In this document: positions 1-7,945 of the stretch, one piece after another
How the letters are laid out: every line of letters starts with the position of its first letter
How positions within the stretch are numbered: the stretch's first letter is position 1
Program-made: the position numbers and the translations under genes
The notes under the pieces: model-generated
Told to the model about the DNA's origin: nothing
Database searches by the model: none
Seen by the model: the letters and a program-made list of their open reading frames with translations, nothing else
Assembly: GCA_903856555.1 (NCBI GenBank)
Contig: CAIOCC010000167.1
Span: 1-21,522 of the forward strand
DNA from: an uncultured Bacteroidota bacterium
Lineage (GTDB): Bacteria; Bacteroidota; Bacteroidia; UBA7662
Length of the DNA: 21,522 nt
Reading direction: 5' to 3'

Positions 1-776
1 ACAAAAACGCCTCCATTGCCTTCTTCCATGTTCCAATGAACGCCTCCATCCACGGCTTGGTAGGTGGTGGTGGTGGGGTAATAAAACTTCACCGAATACC
101 CACCCAACGGGTAAATATTTTTGGAATGCTGCAATCCCAATTGCCCGGTGATATTCTCAATGCCAATGGTGATATCGTCGCCTTGGGTCATGCCCAGTTG
201 GCTTTGGTAATTAAAGGTGATGCTCCGATCGGAGCGGACCAAGACGATCTGAAAAGAATTGCTGCCTATGAACGAGGGCGTACCTATCGTCCAGAAGGGT
301 ACATTGATCCAGCTAATGACAATGGTATCCGAGGTATTCCGGTAATAGCAGGTCCCAGGATTGCCCGTTCCGTCAAAATTGAGGTCCGACATCATCCCGG
401 CAATGAAATTGTGAGGGCTGGCGGTGTTGGGGATGATGGGGAAGGGCGAAGCAAAATTGTTCCCGCTAAAACTCAAATACCCGTTGGAACCAATCCAGAC
501 TTGGGTTGGGTAATACCAATAAAATTGAAAACCATCAATAAAGCCAAAGGGACCTGCAAAATTATCGTCACCCAAACCGGTCACCTGGGTACCGGTGGTG
601 GTGATATCAATCCACTGGTAAGCTGGGCCGCCGGGTTCGTTGGAATCCTTCCACGTATATCCGTAGGCGTCGGGCCCACCGGCTGCCGCGAAACCAACGT
701 GGTGGACCCCTATGATTAGGGCCCCAACCCAAACAAGAGTCTGCAAGAACTTCAAATAAATCGAATGTGGCTTCAT
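1..776 (-). CDS. Secreted surface protein, N-terminal part (probable type IX secretion substrate), truncated by the window edge
   Basis: An open frame reads without a stop from an ATG at 776 down to base 1 (258 complete codons), so the gene continues beyond the left edge. It begins MKPHSIYLKFLQTLVWVGAL and has a signal peptide with likely cleavage after the AAA around residue 32. The mature part has a motif series common at the N-terminus of large Bacteroidota exported proteins: a DDNFAGPFGF stretch, an aromatic FQFYWYY run, then VWIGSNGYLSF, followed by a nidogen-like all-beta segment with DLNFDGTGNPGTCYYRN. Such proteins usually end in a type IX sorting domain, but that end lies outside the window, so the route is inference. 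A run of four Thr codons lies near bases 78-92. The function beyond surface exposure or secretion is not recognisable. The opposite-strand frame over the same bases has no recognisable domains and is a shadow. Confidence 0.82.
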   Translation of the reverse strand, partial: MKPHSIYLKFLQTLVWVGALIIGVHHVGFAAAGGPDAYGYTWKDSNEPGGPAYQWIDITTTGTQVTGLGDDNFAGPFGFIDGFQFYWYYPTQVWIGSNGYLSFSGNNFASPFPIIPNTASPHNFIAGMMSDLNFDGTGNPGTCYYRNTSDTIVISWINVPFWTIGTPSFIGSNSFQIVLVRSDRSITFNYQSQLGMTQGDDITIGIENITGQLGLQHSKNIYPLGGYSVKFYYPTTTTYQAVDGGVHWNMEEGNGGVF

Positions 777-830
777 AGGAGGGCTTTTAGAGGATGTATC
801 GGTTTCGAACGATCTTCATCCTACCCTAAA

Positions 831-851
831 ATTAGGGAAAGAAACCCTAAT
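831..851 (-). terminator. Candidate intrinsic terminator after the amylase gene
   Basis: On the minus strand an ATTAGGG / CCCTAAT stem of 7 bp with a 7-base loop is followed directly by TTTT. It lies about 108 bases past the stop codon of the esterase-amylase gene and about 55 bases before the start of the next minus-strand gene. A third CCCTAA copy at 824-829 can pair with the same TTAGGG, giving two mutually exclusive hairpins. The short U-run and modest stem make this a moderate call. The rest of the 777-958 gap shows no gene and no exact TAnnTTTG promoter that I could find. Confidence 0.35.
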
Positions 852-958
852 CGAAGTCAATTGAAGTCTTAAGGCCTTCTCGTAGACCTCATATCATCCC
901 AAGAATCGCAATTCAGCAAGGACTAGAATTCATTGGAATTGTTGTTACTAGGAGCGTA

Positions 959-3900
959 TCATTTTTGGTTAACACGCAGCACCGATTGGTCCATCCAGGC
1001 TTCGGCTTCGGGATCGCCACCAAACTGGTAGGTGCTTGGGGATGACTGAAGGGGTCTGGGTCGCCCATCCCCGTCCACATCCCAGGTCTGGACACGGATC
1101 GTACATGAAGTATCCCCCTGAAGGAGGGAGGTAATCTCCTTCCCTAGGGGGTGCTGGGCCCCAAAAACCGCATAAATCTTGCCCTTTTGAGGTAGGGTGT
1201 ACCATTCCCATGGTTGAGCGCCCGAAGCGGACCATCCGTTCAGCTCAAAGCGGGCGGTTACCGTTTGTTCGTCTTGGATGCCTTCGAATAGGATGTCCAG
1301 GCTGACATGATCCAAACCGTGCGGGGGATTCCAAACCTGCGAAAGCGGGTCTTTCAATTGAATCTCCAGAATAAACCCCCCGCTGGGGCTGTGCAACCAA
1401 CGCAATCCGGTCAAATCTCCGGGTCGGAGGCTCCCAAAGGCCTCGGGGTAGCTTAGCTCACCGTTGCTGCCCCTATCATCCCCGGCTGGGTCCTGGATCT
1501 CGGCCAGAGTCTCGGCCTCTTCCAGCCAAAGGGCCAGTTTCTGAGGCAGGGGGTAAGGTGCCTTCAAGCTGCCAAGGCCAGGAAGGTCAGCGGGTGGGGG
1601 CATCAACCCCCAGACCCAAACCTCCCCGGGTTCGAGAATCCAACCGTGGGCGTTTCGTTGGGCTGCTCCACCGCTTTGTATCGTGGGTTTTTCGAGGAGG
1701 GACCACCCGGGCCCCAAAGAGGCCAGAACCATGGAATCCGAAACCGAGGTGGCTTCTTTTCCAGTGTTCAAGGCCAAAAGCCAGCGACCTCCCACCAAAG
1801 CAACCCAAGCGGTGCTGCCCAAGCGGGAATCCACAAGAATGACGGGCTCGGTGGTCTGCAAAAGAGGAAATCGTTGACGAAAGGCCGTTAATTGACGAAT
1901 CAAAGGGGTTGAAGAGCCTTTTTCGAGGTCGCTCCCCAGGACCGAGACCCTGGTTTCTGGGGTGCCTATTTCGGTCCCGTAATACAAGACGGGAATTCCA
2001 GGCAGGGTATAGAGCAGGACCAAAGCCTGCGCGCTGCGGACCGAGTCCAGTCGACTCCGAAGGCGTGGCATGTCGTGGTTATCCAGGAATTGGATCCTGG
2101 TCAAAGGATTTGGAAAATGCCGTTGCTGAGCCTCCAGTCTGTAACTGAGGTGGGCGGTTCCCCGAGTTCCGCCCAAAACCTCCATCAGGGTTTTTTGGAG
2201 AGGAAATTGCAAGGCGGCCTCCATCCCTTGGCCGGGTTGGGTATAGGAGGCGGCTTCTTTTTCACCTAGGTCCGACCAAGCCTCCGAATGGGTCCACAAT
2301 TCTCCAAAGGTCCAGAGGTCCTGACCCCTACGCCGGGCCACCTGATGCATGCCGGGGTTGAAAACCGATCTTCGATGCAAAAAATCCTTCCAAAAATCGC
2401 CTTCGACATAAAGGGGGGTATCCATACGCATGCCCCTCAGTCGCCCTTTTTTGACCCATTTTTGGTAGGCGCGTCGTAAGTGGCGGCGTACCGCAGGGTT
2501 TTCGGTGCAGAGGTCGTCCAGACCAGACATCTGGCCTTGGAGTCGTTGGAGGCTGTCCTTGTAATTGTTGATACTTGGTAAGCGATGGTAGCTTGTCCTG
2601 CCAGCCTTGGGGCTCGGAAAATCCCGCAAAAAGCCTTGCTGGGGCCTATCCTCGTTGTGAATTTTTAGATCCCCGTTGGCCAGGACCTCAAAGTAATCCC
2701 CGGCATGGTTGACCACCACATCCTGGATCAGCGCGATGCCGTTTTTTTCCAAGTCCCGTCCCAGGCGTTTGAATTCCTTGAGGCTTCCCCAGCGCGGGTC
2801 CAATCGTCCAAAATCCGAGGCCCAGTAACCATGGTATCCGGTCAGGCTGGAATCAGGATTAAAGTTTTGGTTGAGCACAGGTGGCGTAATCCACAAGGCA
2901 TTCATACCTAAGGATTTCAGATAAGGAATTTTCTTACGAAGACCCTCCAAATCCCCTCCGTGATGGTAATGGGGTCTTTGGGGGTTGTAGGTGGCGGGAA
3001 CAAGGCGGTTATTGGCCGGATCACCGTCCTCCAAACGGTCGATCAAGGCAAAGTACATGCACCAGCGGGATGGGGGCGGGGGCGATGGGTCGCCGGCGGG
3101 GGAGGCTTGGCCTTTCATGACCCAAATCATGGCCTGCAGGCACCGTTGGGACCAGTCCTTTTCGGTGTGAGCAGCGCCCGCAATGGCCTCGGAGCGATAG
3201 CGGAAACCGGCTGGAAGACCCCGTTTTTGGAGGGTGGAATCAAAGGCCCTCTGATGAACAGGGTAAAAGGCGTCCAGGGTTTGGTCCCCGTGGTCCATGT
3301 AGAGGGAGTGCAGGGCGTTTCCGGAGGCCGAGGACCCCGAGAGGCGATCGGCCAGCCAGGTCCGATAGGGAAGAGACATTTCTAGTCGGTTCTTTTGGAG
3401 GCTCAAGGGCCAATGGGTGCTCAAACAGGCGGCCCCTCCAAAACGATCGGGCCGAAGGGCGGCGGTGTAGGAGGAGATCAATCCCCCCATACTGGCCCCC
3501 ATGAGGTAATGCGATGTCGGGTGGGTGTCCACCGGGTATTGCATGGTCAGCCAAGGTTGAAGGACATCGGCCATCCAATGGGCGTAGGTCTGCCCCAAGG
3601 CGGTTCCGGGTCTTTCTTTCTGCAAGGTGTCCCGGCAGGCTTTGTCCAAGCCCACCAAGCAAGGCGGAGGCAGATAATCCCTGAATCGCTGGGGTGAATT
3701 GTCCAGGGATACGATCAGGCAGGGCTCCATCAGTCCCCTGGATAGGGCAAATTCCATGAGCGAATCCAGGTTCCAGGTTTGACCCCCGTAGCCTCTCCGG
3801 GGATCCCAGAGGTTCTGGCCATCGTGGAAATACCACACCGGTAGGGGACGCTTCCCATCCCAAAAAGGCGAGGGTGGCCGCCAAACCGAAACGTTGCGGG

Positions 3901-4099
3901 GCAATAATTCGTCAAATTCAAAGCCCTGCCAGGTTTCGAGGCTCCCAAAGCCAACAGAATCGACCGGGGCCACGCGGTGCAACGTGCGAAGCCCCGATGT
4001 AGTGGAATCCGACCCTGATGCATGAACCTTGGTGGCAACCGAGGCCATGGTAAGGCCCCATAGAAGCCCATAACAAATCATTCCAATCCGAAAGTTCAT
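959..4099 (-). CDS. Exported esterase / GH13 alpha-amylase fusion enzyme with C-terminal beta-sandwich domain
   Basis: A 1046-residue protein with an N-terminal signal peptide (about residues 1-28). Residues about 50-330 form an alpha/beta-hydrolase esterase of the Fes/CE1-like type: nucleophile Ser203 in GASMGG and a likely catalytic His311 in AHTEKDW. A Pro-rich linker (about 335-344) leads to a GH13 barrel (about 346-720) with all four family motifs: DVVVNH (460-465), GMRMD with nucleophile Asp560, FGELW with acid/base Glu600, and FLDNHD with Asp676. After an amylase-type beta domain (to about 835), residues about 868-1035 resemble the glucodextranase C-terminal module (DPAGDDRGSNGELSYPEAF). 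By family knowledge the GH13 part should hydrolyse alpha-glucans outside the cytoplasm. The substrate of the esterase is unknown. The gene diverges from the lipoprotein gene at 4159. I am sure of the amylase and esterase folds, less sure of the C-terminal assignment. Confidence 0.9.
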   Translation of the reverse strand: MNFRIGMICYGLLWGLTMASVATKVHASGSDSTTSGLRTLHRVAPVDSVGFGSLETWQGFEFDELLPRNVSVWRPPSPFWDGKRPLPVWYFHDGQNLWDPRRGYGGQTWNLDSLMEFALSRGLMEPCLIVSLDNSPQRFRDYLPPPCLVGLDKACRDTLQKERPGTALGQTYAHWMADVLQPWLTMQYPVDTHPTSHYLMGASMGGLISSYTAALRPDRFGGAACLSTHWPLSLQKNRLEMSLPYRTWLADRLSGSSASGNALHSLYMDHGDQTLDAFYPVHQRAFDSTLQKRGLPAGFRYRSEAIAGAAHTEKDWSQRCLQAMIWVMKGQASPAGDPSPPPPSRWCMYFALIDRLEDGDPANNRLVPATYNPQRPHYHHGGDLEGLRKKIPYLKSLGMNALWITPPVLNQNFNPDSSLTGYHGYWASDFGRLDPRWGSLKEFKRLGRDLEKNGIALIQDVVVNHAGDYFEVLANGDLKIHNEDRPQQGFLRDFPSPKAGRTSYHRLPSINNYKDSLQRLQGQMSGLDDLCTENPAVRRHLRRAYQKWVKKGRLRGMRMDTPLYVEGDFWKDFLHRRSVFNPGMHQVARRRGQDLWTFGELWTHSEAWSDLGEKEAASYTQPGQGMEAALQFPLQKTLMEVLGGTRGTAHLSYRLEAQQRHFPNPLTRIQFLDNHDMPRLRSRLDSVRSAQALVLLYTLPGIPVLYYGTEIGTPETRVSVLGSDLEKGSSTPLIRQLTAFRQRFPLLQTTEPVILVDSRLGSTAWVALVGGRWLLALNTGKEATSVSDSMVLASLGPGWSLLEKPTIQSGGAAQRNAHGWILEPGEVWVWGLMPPPADLPGLGSLKAPYPLPQKLALWLEEAETLAEIQDPAGDDRGSNGELSYPEAFGSLRPGDLTGLRWLHSPSGGFILEIQLKDPLSQVWNPPHGLDHVSLDILFEGIQDEQTVTARFELNGWSASGAQPWEWYTLPQKGKIYAVFGAQHPLGKEITSLLQGDTSCTIRVQTWDVDGDGRPRPLQSSPSTYQFGGDPEAEAWMDQSVLRVNQK

Positions 4100-4124
4100 G
4101 ATTTTTGGCTTTCGTGTAAAGATA

Positions 4125-4155
4125 TTGGGAGCGGACCAAAAGCATTCTAAGTTTG
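4125..4155 (+). promoter_or_regulatory. Bacteroidota-type promoter, TTG-N20-TAAGTTTG, almost abutting the start codon
   Basis: TTG at 4125-4127 is followed after 20 bases by TAAGTTTG at 4148-4155, an exact TAnnTTTG box. Spacing is within the TTG-N17-23-TAnnTTTG rule known for Flavobacterium and relatives. Only three bases separate the box from the ATG at 4159, so the transcript would start at or near the start codon. A weaker box (TATCTTTA, minus strand, 4124-4117) faces the divergent amylase gene in the same 59-base gap. Confidence 0.55.
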
Positions 4156-4158
4156 TGC

Positions 4159-5166
4159 ATGCTTAGGAGTCACCCTCGAAGGAGTCTTTTCCCGCTTGTT
4201 GCTTGGGGTCTATCCTTGTTGGTGGCTTGTTCCGGTGGTCAGCAGGACGGAACCATTCAGGAATTCGATCATCAGGCCGATCATTTTCCTCCTTGGACCA
4301 TGGAAGGGGACAGCTTGTCCATGTTGGCCCTTCGATGGGTTGCGGCGGTGGATCAGGGGGATACAGCATCTTGGTCTCCCTTGTTGGCGGATTGGGTGGA
4401 ACCACCCTCTGGCAAAAGACTCTTGACCTTGTTGCCTCGAGATTCGGTTTTGAGGCAGCTATGGTTCCAACACTTGTCCGGTGTGCGTCAGCGTACCGAA
4501 GTCCTTGCCACCGTGCCGTTTGGCCAAAGGGATGATACCCTGCACTATGTGATGGGTTACCTCCGGCAGTTGAGACGTATCGGGAACAACAGGGCCTGGC
4601 AAGGCCGTCGTTTGGCTGTGTTATGGGCCTTTGACGGGAATCGTTGTGTGCAATGGACCGAATGGGAACAGGGCTGGCCTTTGGAAGGATCGGTCGACTC
4701 CTTGGTTTTCAGAGAAGTCCCTCGTTGGGGTCTGGAGGCTCGTCCGGCCGGTCCCGAAAGCCGAAACTTGGTTTTGGGTTGGGAAAAACGCCTCGAAAAA
4801 AACTATGTCAAAGACGCGGCCAACTTTTGGGCGGATCCTGCCGGTGCCAGGGGTGAAGATGGTTGGTCTTGGGAAGGCAATCCTTCGGCCATGGCTGGAT
4901 TCATGGCCCTCGAAACCCCGCATTACCGGGACATGGATTCGGTGCAACGTCGATTTCATCGGGCCGAATGCTTTCGTTTGGGGGTCGATGGTCCGATCAT
5001 GGGATTGGCTTTTGGACACGAAACTCGGTACCGCAGGGGATTTGTTTCCAGGCATCGGGTGCACCGACTCTACGCCCTTGAAGGCAAAAAAATCGTTTTT
5101 GCTGAACAATTCTCCATGCCCGTTGAGTCCTTTGATAACCTGATTTTCCCGGATTATACCTGGTAA
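4159..5166 (+). CDS. Lipoprotein of unknown function, possibly two tandem NTF2/SnoaL-like domains
   Basis: A 335-residue protein starting MLRSHPRRSL, with an arginine-rich n-region, a hydrophobic core and a lipobox LVAC placing the acylated cysteine at residue 24. I chose the ATG at 4159 over an in-frame TTG at 4153 because the TTG lies inside the promoter box. The mature protein has two halves of similar layout: a helix with Trp and Asp-Gln, then antiparallel strands ending in VLWAFDGNRCVQW in the first half and LYALEGKKIVFAEQF in the second. This suggests a duplicated NTF2-like fold, which is my inference and not a family match. The stop overlaps the start of the peptidase T gene by one base (TAATG), implying coupled translation. 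No catalytic motif is visible. Confidence 0.8.
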   Translation: MLRSHPRRSLFPLVAWGLSLLVACSGGQQDGTIQEFDHQADHFPPWTMEGDSLSMLALRWVAAVDQGDTASWSPLLADWVEPPSGKRLLTLLPRDSVLRQLWFQHLSGVRQRTEVLATVPFGQRDDTLHYVMGYLRQLRRIGNNRAWQGRRLAVLWAFDGNRCVQWTEWEQGWPLEGSVDSLVFREVPRWGLEARPAGPESRNLVLGWEKRLEKNYVKDAANFWADPAGARGEDGWSWEGNPSAMAGFMALETPHYRDMDSVQRRFHRAECFRLGVDGPIMGLAFGHETRYRRGFVSRHRVHRLYALEGKKIVFAEQFSMPVESFDNLIFPDYTW

Positions 5167-6446
5167 TGTTGGATACGAACGATCTTCAACAGGGAGTCCT
5201 TCAGCGTTTTTTGCGCTATGTGCAGGTTGACACCACGGCGGATCCTACTTCTTCGACCGTTCCCTCTTCGAAGGGTCAATTGGTTTTGGGTCGAATGCTC
5301 CAAGAAGAACTGCAGGCCCTGGGTTTGCAGGCTGAGCAGGACGAAAACGGCTATGTGATCGCCCGTTTGGCATCCAATGTTCAAGAGGCCGTGCCTACGC
5401 TTTGTTTTTGTGCGCACTTGGATACATCCCCCGATGCCCCGGGTGCCCATATTAAGCCCCAGGTTCATCCTCCTTACAAGGGGGGTGATTTGGTATTGCC
5501 CGGGGAACCGGGATGGGTCTTGGGAACCTCCAACGATCCAGACCTGTTGCGGCAGTTGGGGCATACCCTGGTAACATCGGATGGTACCACTTTGCTGGGC
5601 GCGGATGACAAAGCCGGTGTATCCGAAATCATGGAAGCCGCACGCCAATTGGTGCTGCACCCGGAATGGCCGCATGGGCCCTTAATTTTCCTGTTCACGG
5701 TGGACGAAGAAATCGGTCGAGGGGTCGACCACTTGGATTTGGCATCGCTGGGGGCCGATTGGGCCTATACCTTGGATGGGGAGGAAAGGGGGGATATCGA
5801 AGACGAAACTTTCTCGGCGGACAGCCTGACGTTGACCATTCATGGGGTCTCGGCTCATCCTGGATTCGCCAAAGGCCGTCTGGTCAATGCCCTCAAAATC
5901 GCAGGTTGCATTTTGGCGGAAGCCGCCAACGATGCAGCAGCCCCGGAGCATACCGAGGATCGGCAGGGTTTTTTGCATCCTGTTTCAATCAGCGGTCAGG
6001 CCGAACGTTGTCAAATCCAATGGATCCTCCGCGATTTTCAAAGCTCGGCTTTGGACGATTTGGAGGCCAAAATTCAGGAATGGGCGGCTCGGGTTTCTTC
6101 GAGATTCCCCGGCTCTCGTTATGAAATCCAACGGGTTGAACAATACCGTAACATGAAAGACACCTTGGATCGTTTTCCATTTTTGGTGGATTATGCCATG
6201 GCGGCCATGCAAGATGGGGGCCTCGCGCCGAAGCGACGATGGATTCGAGGAGGTACCGATGGCAGTCGATTGACAGCCATGGGATTGCCTTGCCCCAATT
6301 TATTTGCCGGGGGGCATCGGTTTCATTCTCGTTTGGAGTGGGTCAGCGCCGAAGACATGGCATCAGCGGTGCAGACCATCCTGCACCTGGCCAGACGTTT
6401 TGCTTTGCATCCTCCGCCGATGAATCCGCATTTTCAAAAATCATAA
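5166..6446 (+). CDS. pepT: Peptidase T (tripeptide aminopeptidase, M20B metallopeptidase)
   Basis: A 426-residue protein, close to the usual PepT length of about 410. It removes the N-terminal residue from tripeptides in the cytoplasm using two zinc ions. The full ligand and catalytic set is visible: His84 and Asp86 in HLDTSPDAPG, Asp147 in GADDKAG, base Glu181 and ligand Glu182 in DEEIG, Asp204 in YTLDG, and His387 in GGHRFHSRLEW. The dimerisation/lid domain is marked by SAHPGFAKGRLVNALK around 229-244. There is no signal peptide, consistent with a cytosolic enzyme. The start codon shares its A with the TAA of the lipoprotein gene, and the next gene begins two bases after its stop, so the three genes are very likely one transcript. 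Confidence 0.95.
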   Translation: MLDTNDLQQGVLQRFLRYVQVDTTADPTSSTVPSSKGQLVLGRMLQEELQALGLQAEQDENGYVIARLASNVQEAVPTLCFCAHLDTSPDAPGAHIKPQVHPPYKGGDLVLPGEPGWVLGTSNDPDLLRQLGHTLVTSDGTTLLGADDKAGVSEIMEAARQLVLHPEWPHGPLIFLFTVDEEIGRGVDHLDLASLGADWAYTLDGEERGDIEDETFSADSLTLTIHGVSAHPGFAKGRLVNALKIAGCILAEAANDAAAPEHTEDRQGFLHPVSISGQAERCQIQWILRDFQSSALDDLEAKIQEWAARVSSRFPGSRYEIQRVEQYRNMKDTLDRFPFLVDYAMAAMQDGGLAPKRRWIRGGTDGSRLTAMGLPCPNLFAGGHRFHSRLEWVSAEDMASAVQTILHLARRFALHPPPMNPHFQKS

Positions 6447-6448
6447 GG

Positions 6449-7921
6449 ATGGACGGTCGTTTTTTGAAAGGCCATCGGGCCCATCTGCTTGGGGTGCTTT
6501 GTTCCCTTCTCTGGTTTTGGGGTGGGGACTTGCAAGCCCAAAACCCAAAGTCGGAATCCGAATTGGAACGCATGGGCATGGCCGATTTGCGGGATGGAGA
6601 TCTACTGTTTCAAGAGTGGAATTGCGGCGAAGGTTGTGCAGCGATTGCCGACGTCACCCAATCGGCTTATCGTCGGCGTTTGACGCATTGCGGGTTCTTC
6701 TACCGAGACCGGACAGGTACGCTTCGTGTTGTGGAGGCGGTGGGTCGCGGCGTGGTCTCTACCGAGCTGCAGGATTTTTTGGAGCGAACATCGGAATGGC
6801 GCAGGGGGCGTGTATTGGTGGGTCGAACAATGGCCAGTCCTGTTGCCCTCCGCGCTGCCTTGGACTTTGCTTTGGCCCGTTTGGGGCAACCTTACGATGC
6901 AGCGTTTGCGATCGGGAATGAACAGTGGTATTGCAGTGAGTTGTTGGATGCGGCTTTGGCCCATGGCGTAGGGGAAGGGACCTCGTACTTTGGTCTGGAG
7001 CCCATGACCTTTAGGGGTTTACGCGGATCCCAAGTCGCACCGTATTGGCAACATTATTTTGATTCTTTGGGGATTTCGGTTCCCGAAGGGCAACCCGGGA
7101 TCAATCCGGGGGCGATGTCTCGCTCGTCTCGGATTCGTCTTTCGTTGTTATCCTCGGAACCAACGCCTGGTACCATGGATGCCTTGCTCTTATCCACCTT
7201 GTTTGTTCAACGTTCGGCCGAATACCAAGCCCTTTGCATGCAGACCTACCGGGGGGCGGCCCTGCAGCTCCCGTCCCTTTTGGATTCGGTGCGCCGTCAC
7301 CTTGGTTCGGCCGCTCTTCTTCAACGTCCGGCAGCGGTGGTATTGGATTTGGACGAAACCGTTCTGGACAACAGCCCCTACGCGGGTTGGCAAATTCGTC
7401 ACGGGTCGGCCTACAGCTCACCCAGTTGGCAAGCTTGGGTGGACCGAGCCGAAGCCGGTGCTATTCCCGGTGTCCGCGATTATTTGACAACGGCCCAGCA
7501 GTTGGGACTCCGTATCTATTACTTGTCGAATCGGAAACGCTCCCAATGGGCGGCCACCGAGCGAAACCTCCAAGCCTTGGGTCTTCCTTTGGTCGGTCTG
7601 GATTCGCTTTGGCTGCGCGTTGAAAGCAGCGACAAACAAGCCCGGCGTGATGCCCTCGCAAACCAAGCAACGGTTCTGCAATGGGTGGGTGATAATCTCC
7701 AGGATATGAACAACTTCAAATCCTATTCCACCGAAGAGGAACGTTTGCAGGTTGTGCAGGGCCAGGCGGAGCGATTGGGCAGGGATTGGATCCTGTTGCC
7801 CAATCCGGTGTACGGGCCGTGGGAGGATTTGTGGCATACGTCTTCCGAACCTTCGGTAGAGGCGACGAGTTCCCTTCGCAAGGAGCGTTTGCTCCAGCGT
7901 TTGCGTTTTTTTAGACCCTAA
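6449..7921 (+). CDS. Exported fusion of a YiiX/C92-type cysteine peptidase fold with a class C (P4-type HAD) acid phosphatase
   Basis: The start is the ATG at 6449, two bases after the pepT stop; the same frame stays open back to 6239 inside pepT but the signal peptide begins at 6449. The protein has 490 residues, with a signal peptide (about 1-30, cleavage near LQA-Q). Residues about 45-200 match the permuted NlpC/P60-like YiiX/YebB group: LRDGDLLF, then His80 in LTHCGFF, Glu96 in VVEAVGRG and Cys162 in QWYCSELL, in the order expected of a permuted papain-like site. Residues about 245-460 match class C acid phosphatases of the lipoprotein e(P4) family: VVLDLDETVLDNS (Asp300, Asp302), LSNRKR (360-365), Lys396 and WVGDNLQDM (Asp415). 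Both active sites look intact. The phosphatase half should dephosphorylate small phosphomonoesters such as nucleotides in the periplasm; the substrate of the first half is unknown. Confidence 0.9.
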   Translation: MDGRFLKGHRAHLLGVLCSLLWFWGGDLQAQNPKSESELERMGMADLRDGDLLFQEWNCGEGCAAIADVTQSAYRRRLTHCGFFYRDRTGTLRVVEAVGRGVVSTELQDFLERTSEWRRGRVLVGRTMASPVALRAALDFALARLGQPYDAAFAIGNEQWYCSELLDAALAHGVGEGTSYFGLEPMTFRGLRGSQVAPYWQHYFDSLGISVPEGQPGINPGAMSRSSRIRLSLLSSEPTPGTMDALLLSTLFVQRSAEYQALCMQTYRGAALQLPSLLDSVRRHLGSAALLQRPAAVVLDLDETVLDNSPYAGWQIRHGSAYSSPSWQAWVDRAEAGAIPGVRDYLTTAQQLGLRIYYLSNRKRSQWAATERNLQALGLPLVGLDSLWLRVESSDKQARRDALANQATVLQWVGDNLQDMNNFKSYSTEEERLQVVQGQAERLGRDWILLPNPVYGPWEDLWHTSSEPSVEATSSLRKERLLQRLRFFRP

Positions 7922-7945
7922 TCACCGGAATTGAGTGAGGTGTGC

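Noticed and set aside
36..719. A 227-codon open frame on the plus strand
   Set aside because: It lies wholly antisense to the partial secreted-protein gene, which has a signal peptide and recognisable Bacteroidota motifs. The plus-strand translation shows no domain and no signal.
3240..3884. A 214-codon minus-strand frame overlapping the esterase domain
   Set aside because: It is out of frame with the esterase-amylase gene, shows no domain, and lies across the esterase catalytic core.
4153..4158. TTG start for the lipoprotein gene
   Set aside because: The TTG is part of the TAAGTTTG promoter box, and an ATG follows two codons later.
6239..6448. Upstream extension of the C92/phosphatase frame into pepT
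   Set aside because: The 70 extra residues overlap the conserved pepT C-terminus and would bury the signal peptide that begins at the ATG at 6449.
7922..7945. Bidirectional terminator between the converging phosphatase and barrel genes
   Set aside because: The 24-base gap has no stem with a flanking T-run; the T7 run just before it lies within coding sequence and lacks a hairpin.
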